In this document: positions 60,791 through 64,000 of the stretch, piece by piece | How positions within the stretch are numbered: the first letter of the stretch is position 1 | How the letters are laid out: each line of letters starts with the position of its first letter | From: Arthrobacter citreus | Lineage (GTDB): Bacteria; Actinomycetota; Actinomycetes; Actinomycetales; Micrococcaceae | Length of the DNA: 64,000 bases | Assembly (NCBI RefSeq): GCF_009192745.1 | Contig: NZ_VTFV01000004.1 | Span: 124,001 to 188,000, forward strand | Direction: 5' to 3' | Notes under the pieces: model-generated | Told to the model about the DNA's origin: nothing | The model's database searches: none | Seen by the model: only the letters and a program-made list of their open reading frames with translations | Position numbers and translations under genes: made by a program

Positions 60791-61459
60791 TCATCGTTCT
60801 CCGGGAGCAGCAGACAGCTCCGCCAGGCTGGTGACGGAGGTGCACCACGCATCAAGGAGCGGCCGGTCATGGCTCAGGGCCAGGACCCCCATGCCGCGGG
60901 ACTCAACCTCGCTGCTGATGACGCGAACCAGCGACGCAGTGGTGGCGGCGTCCAGCATCGCCGTCGCTTCGTCGCAGATCAGATAACCGGGCGCTGCCGC
61001 GAGTGACCTTGCCAGGCACGCCCGCTGGAGCTGCCCATCGGAGACTTCGCGGGGGTATCTGTCCAAGAGGTCCGGGGTCAGCTGCACCTGCGCGGCTAGC
61101 TGCTCGACGAGGTGCGCCCTCCCGCCCCGGCTTGTTCGCCGTGCCCCTTCCGCGATGATCTGCCGCAGCGTCAGCCTGGGACTGCAGGAGGCCCGCGGAG
61201 ACTGGAAGAGCATCGCGATGCCGCAGCCGTGTCCTTTCTGTTTCCAGGGCCGCTGCACGGGTTGCCCGTTGCACGTCACCGTTCCCTCCCCCGCCGGCAG
61301 GAGGCCTGCCAGAATACGGGCCAGCGTGGTCTTGCCGCTGCCGGAGGGCCCCGTGAGGCCGACCTGCCCTCCGGCCGGGACACTGATGGTGACGTTGCGC
61401 AGGACAGCTGTGCCGCCGTAGCTGAATCCGGCGTCCACCGCGCTCAGTTCAGCGGGCAT
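60791..61459 (-). CDS. ABC transporter ATP-binding protein (DppF/NikE type)
   Basis: 222 residues. Walker A GPSGSGKTT, Q-loop AMLFQSPRASCSPRLT, signature VSDGQLQR and Walker B LICDEAT are functional. Short, lacking the C-terminal oligopeptide extension. The ATG overlaps the preceding ATPase gene by 11 bases. Part of a four-gene peptide/nickel-type uptake system. Confidence 0.9.
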   Translation of the reverse strand: MPAELSAVDAGFSYGGTAVLRNVTISVPAGGQVGLTGPSGSGKTTLARILAGLLPAGEGTVTCNGQPVQRPWKQKGHGCGIAMLFQSPRASCSPRLTLRQIIAEGARRTSRGGRAHLVEQLAAQVQLTPDLLDRYPREVSDGQLQRACLARSLAAAPGYLICDEATAMLDAATTASLVRVISSEVESRGMGVLALSHDRPLLDAWCTSVTSLAELSAAPGER

Positions 61460-62351
61460 AGCCGGCCTCCGTTGCCGCCGCGAGCCGCTCGGCGTAGCTG
61501 TACTCCGGGGGAAGGTCCGTCAGCTCCGGGGAGGTGCCGGGCATCGCCTGAAGTCCGTTGGCGGGCAGGGCTGCGAGCAGATCCCGTGAGTACGGATGGG
61601 ACGGAAGCTCCAGGACTCCGGACGCCGGGCCGGTCTCCACGATGCGCCCGGCATACATAACCGAGACTTCGTCCGCAGTGCCTGAATCGGCCAGGCGCTG
61701 CAGATCGTGGGTAATGAGGACGACGGCGGCGCCGGCGTCGGCGACGCGGCGCAGCAGCCCCAGCGTCAGCTGTGCCAGGTCAGGGTCCAGGCCGGAAACC
61801 GGTTCGTCGGCCAGCAGGACGTCCGGACCGCCGGCCAGGGCAAAGGCGATGGCTGCCCGCTGCAGCATGCCGCCGCTGAGCTCGTGTGGAAACGCGTCCA
61901 GCGCCTGCGTCTCCAGGTTCACCTGCGCCAGCAGATCCTGCGGGTTCCTGGCTCCGCCCAGTTCGCGGACCGTTTCCCCAAGCTGGGATCCCACGGTCCG
62001 CACGGGTGTCAGGTAGGTGGCCGGAGACTGGGGAACATAGCCGATGACCCGCCCGCGCAGTTTGGCCGCACGGGCGGCTCCGTCCCGCCCCGCAGTCAGC
62101 GGGGTCCGGGTGCCGGAGGCATCCACGTAGTCCAGCCTGCCCCCGGCCACCGTGCCGGCCGGGAGCATACCGAGGATGGCTGAGGCGAAGGTGGTCTTCC
62201 CGCAGCCGGATTCACCAACAAGGGCATGCACCCGGCCCCGGTGCGCGCTGAAGGCCACGTCGGTGGCTGCGTGGACCCAGGCTGCACCCCGCCGCGTGCG
62301 GCTGGGTATGCGTACGGTGTGCCCCTCGGCGCGGATCGCGATGCTGTTCAT
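61449..62351 (-). CDS. ABC transporter ATP-binding protein (DppD/NikD type)
   Basis: 300 residues. Walker A GESGCGKTT, signature LSGGMLQR, Walker B VLLADEPVSGLD, switch His in LITHDLQRL. Lacks an iron-sulfur-type Cys cluster at its end. The start at MNSIAIRAE (62351) overlaps the permease stop by 4 bases. Confidence 0.92.
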   Translation of the reverse strand: MNSIAIRAEGHTVRIPSRTRRGAAWVHAATDVAFSAHRGRVHALVGESGCGKTTFASAILGMLPAGTVAGGRLDYVDASGTRTPLTAGRDGAARAAKLRGRVIGYVPQSPATYLTPVRTVGSQLGETVRELGGARNPQDLLAQVNLETQALDAFPHELSGGMLQRAAIAFALAGGPDVLLADEPVSGLDPDLAQLTLGLLRRVADAGAAVVLITHDLQRLADSGTADEVSVMYAGRIVETGPASGVLELPSHPYSRDLLAALPANGLQAMPGTSPELTDLPPEYSYAERLAAATEAGYAR

Positions 62352-63214
62352 TGTCTTCCTTCCGTCCGGGAGAGGATGCCGTTCCCGCAGGCGGCCACAG
62401 CCAGGGTGGTAACCAGCAGGAGCAGCGCCGGGAAAACCAGGGCCCACCAGCCGCCGAGCATCACTTCCGACTGCGCTTCCTTCAGAAGCGTTCCCAGGGA
62501 TGCCTGGTCCGGAGACAGGCCCAGCCCCAGGAAAGAGAGCGTGGACTCGTGCCAGATGGCGTGCGGGAGCAGCATGACAGTGGCCACTACCCCCTGTGCC
62601 AGCGTCCCGGGAAGGAAATGCCGCCGCAGTACCTCTCGCCGGGTCGAGCCAAGGAGGTAGGCAGCCTCCACGTATTCCCGGCTGCGCAGGGACAGGACCT
62701 CGGCGCGGACAATCCTCGCGACCTGCGTCCAGTGCGTGAGCGCAATGGACGCGATGATGGCTGTCACGGAGCCGCGGAACATCGCAACAATGACCACCCC
62801 CAGCAGCAGGTGGGGCACAGCGTTGATGCCATCGACCACCCGCATGACGATTCGGTCCGTCCGGCCGCCGAGCGCCGCCGACACGGCCCCTATCAGCATC
62901 CCGAGTCCCATCGAGGCAAGCGCACAGAGAACAGCGATGAGCAGTGAGACACGCAGCCCGGAGGCAAGCCGGATGAAGAGGTCACGGCCCGCGTGGTCGG
63001 TTCCGAAGGGGTGGGCGGCCGACGGCGGCAGCCGGGCGGAGCTGAAGTCGGTCAGCTTTTCGTCCGTGCCGGCAAGCATCGGAACAAAGACGGCGTAGGA
63101 CGCAATCAGCACCAGGACAGCCACACCCAGGATCGTGCCGGCTGCACGGAGTCCCCGCCTCCGGACGGCGGGGCCGGTGAGACGGAGATCTGCAGCTTCC
63201 ACGGTGCTAGACAT
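62348..63214 (-). CDS. ABC transporter permease (DppC/NikC type)
   Basis: 288 residues. N-terminal helix (about 25-45), extracytoplasmic loop with HPFGTDHAGRDLFIRLASG, and five further helices with the EAA-like cytoplasmic loop SREYVEAAYLLGSTRREVL. The start at MSSTVEAAD (63214) overlaps the upstream permease by 8 bases. Confidence 0.92.
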   Translation of the reverse strand: MSSTVEAADLRLTGPAVRRRGLRAAGTILGVAVLVLIASYAVFVPMLAGTDEKLTDFSSARLPPSAAHPFGTDHAGRDLFIRLASGLRVSLLIAVLCALASMGLGMLIGAVSAALGGRTDRIVMRVVDGINAVPHLLLGVVIVAMFRGSVTAIIASIALTHWTQVARIVRAEVLSLRSREYVEAAYLLGSTRREVLRRHFLPGTLAQGVVATVMLLPHAIWHESTLSFLGLGLSPDQASLGTLLKEAQSEVMLGGWWALVFPALLLLVTTLAVAACGNGILSRTEGRQ

Positions 63215-64000
63215 CGGCGGACACCCTCGGATCAATCCAGACATACAGCAGGTCTGCGATCAGCGAACCGGCGAGCACTGCTGCGGTTGTCAGCACCGTC
63301 AAGGCCGCCAGCAGCGCGAAGTCCAGGGCCTGCGCCGAGGAAACCACCGCTGCCGCCAGTCCCGGCCAGGAGAACACCGTCTCCACCAGCACCGCCCCCA
63401 CGATGACTTCCGGCAGCCGGGTGCCGAGGACGGCGATGAACGGAGCGAGGGCGGCAGGCATGACGTGCCGGCGGACGACGGTCCTTTCGGACAGTCCGCG
63501 CAGCAGGGCTCCGCGCACGGCGTCGGATGCGAGCGCCTCCCTGGTGGAAGCCCGCAGGGAAAGTGCCAGCCAGGGAAGCTGTGAAAGCGCCGTAGCCGTA
63601 ACGGGGAGGATCATATGGCGCAGCACCTGCCCGGCAGTTGGCTCCGTGCCCGGATCGCTCAGCCCTCCCCCGGGCAGGAGCCCCAGGGCCAGGGCGAAAA
63701 CCATAAGCAGCCCCAGCGAGATCACGAACGGCGGCAGCCCCTGGAGCAGGGTTGCCGCCGCTGCCGTGATCCGATCCAGGAGACCGCCCGGGCGGCGGGC
63801 GCACCGGGCAGCCAGCAGCAGCGAACCGACGGCTGCCAGGAGCAGGCCGGTTCCCGCGACCAGCAGCGTCCAGGGCAGCCGTTCAGAAATCACGGACGCC
63901 ACCGGCTGGCGGAACACACGGGAGTAGCCAAGGTCTCCTGACAGCGCGGATGTCACCCAGTGCCACCAGGCCTGGATCCACGAGGTGCCCAGCCCGAGGG
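63207..64000 (-). CDS. ABC transporter permease (DppB/NikB type), N-terminus beyond window
   Basis: At least 264 residues are visible; the frame continues through the right edge. WHWVTSALSGDLGYSRVFRQPVASVI is the typical start of the membrane core, followed by five helices and the cytoplasmic loop of the binding-protein-dependent family (ASTREALASDAVRGALLRGLSERTVV). First visible gene of the uptake operon; a substrate-binding protein may lie upstream outside the window. Confidence 0.92.
   Translation of the reverse strand, partial: LGLGTSWIQAWWHWVTSALSGDLGYSRVFRQPVASVISERLPWTLLVAGTGLLLAAVGSLLLAARCARRPGGLLDRITAAAATLLQGLPPFVISLGLLMVFALALGLLPGGGLSDPGTEPTAGQVLRHMILPVTATALSQLPWLALSLRASTREALASDAVRGALLRGLSERTVVRRHVMPAALAPFIAVLGTRLPEVIVGAVLVETVFSWPGLAAAVVSSAQALDFALLAALTVLTTAAVLAGSLIADLLYVWIDPRVSADV

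Overview
The window is a chromosomal segment of a high-GC actinobacterium. Gene content and order (rpsB-tsf-pyrH-frr-cdsA, dusB-dgt-dnaG, gatCAB, a SAM-IV-type riboswitch on metY-metX, cation/acetate symporters with DUF485 partners) and protein style fit the family Micrococcaceae, most likely Arthrobacter or a close relative. This assignment is by recognition only; no database search was possible. No rRNA, CRISPR array, phage or insertion sequence was seen.

Layout: (1) 1-5.1 kb: the end of a TetR regulator, a GNAT acetyltransferase and a branched-chain 2-oxoacid dehydrogenase operon (E1 alpha, E1 beta, E2), divergent from an Lrp/AsnC regulator across a perfect CRP-like site. (2) 5.1-5.6 kb: a non-coding array of 41-bp-period repeats. 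(3) 5.7-11.8 kb: two symporter modules around a LytS/LytTR two-component system, with a second CRP-like site. (4) 11.8-17.4 kb: DivIVA-repeat protein and the cdsA-frr-pyrH-tsf-rpsB block. (5) 17.4-26.8 kb: degenerate M23 protein, acyl-CoA dehydrogenase, a CAU tRNA, a lipid/glycolipid cluster (CDP-alcohol phosphotransferase, DMT transporter, GT4), sugar MFS porter, malic enzyme and two tRNA-Asn genes. (6) 26.8-32.8 kb: dnaG, dgt, dusB and a YibE/F-like protein. (7) 32.9-36.4 kb: an ABC-ATPase-like protein with degenerate catalytic motifs, a YhgE/Pip-type membrane protein with a long GA-rich repeat stalk, and a TetR regulator, with a palindromic operator in front.

(8) 36.4-41.9 kb: double GNAT, glycyl-tRNA synthetase, YdcZ-type transporter, S4 RNA-binding protein, esterase and SGNH hydrolase. 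(9) 42-45.4 kb: metX-metY with the SAM riboswitch, and a VOC protein. (10) 45.4-46.9 kb: a solitary AbiEi/DUF559-like gene bracketed by different palindromic and direct repeats. (11) 46.9-55.5 kb: GH2 glycosidase with CPBP membrane protein, hutH, acyP, a Lys/Ala-rich membrane protein, and an APH-PP2C-DAO operon. (12) 55.6-60.8 kb: gatCAB, GNAT, DksA/TraR zinc-finger protein and a small orphan. (13) 60.8-64 kb: a nickel/peptide-type ABC transporter running off the right edge.

Most neighbouring same-strand genes overlap by 1, 4, 8 or 11 bases, so translational coupling is common. Several genes lack a Shine-Dalgarno sequence and instead have a TANNNT-like -10 hexamer 5-8 bases before the ATG, as expected for leaderless mRNAs. 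Convergent genes are usually separated by long, often perfect, inverted repeats. The stretches most worth following up are the repeat-bracketed DUF559-like gene, the degenerate ATPase/YhgE/TetR unit, and the CRP-like sites in front of the bkd operon and the acetate permease.
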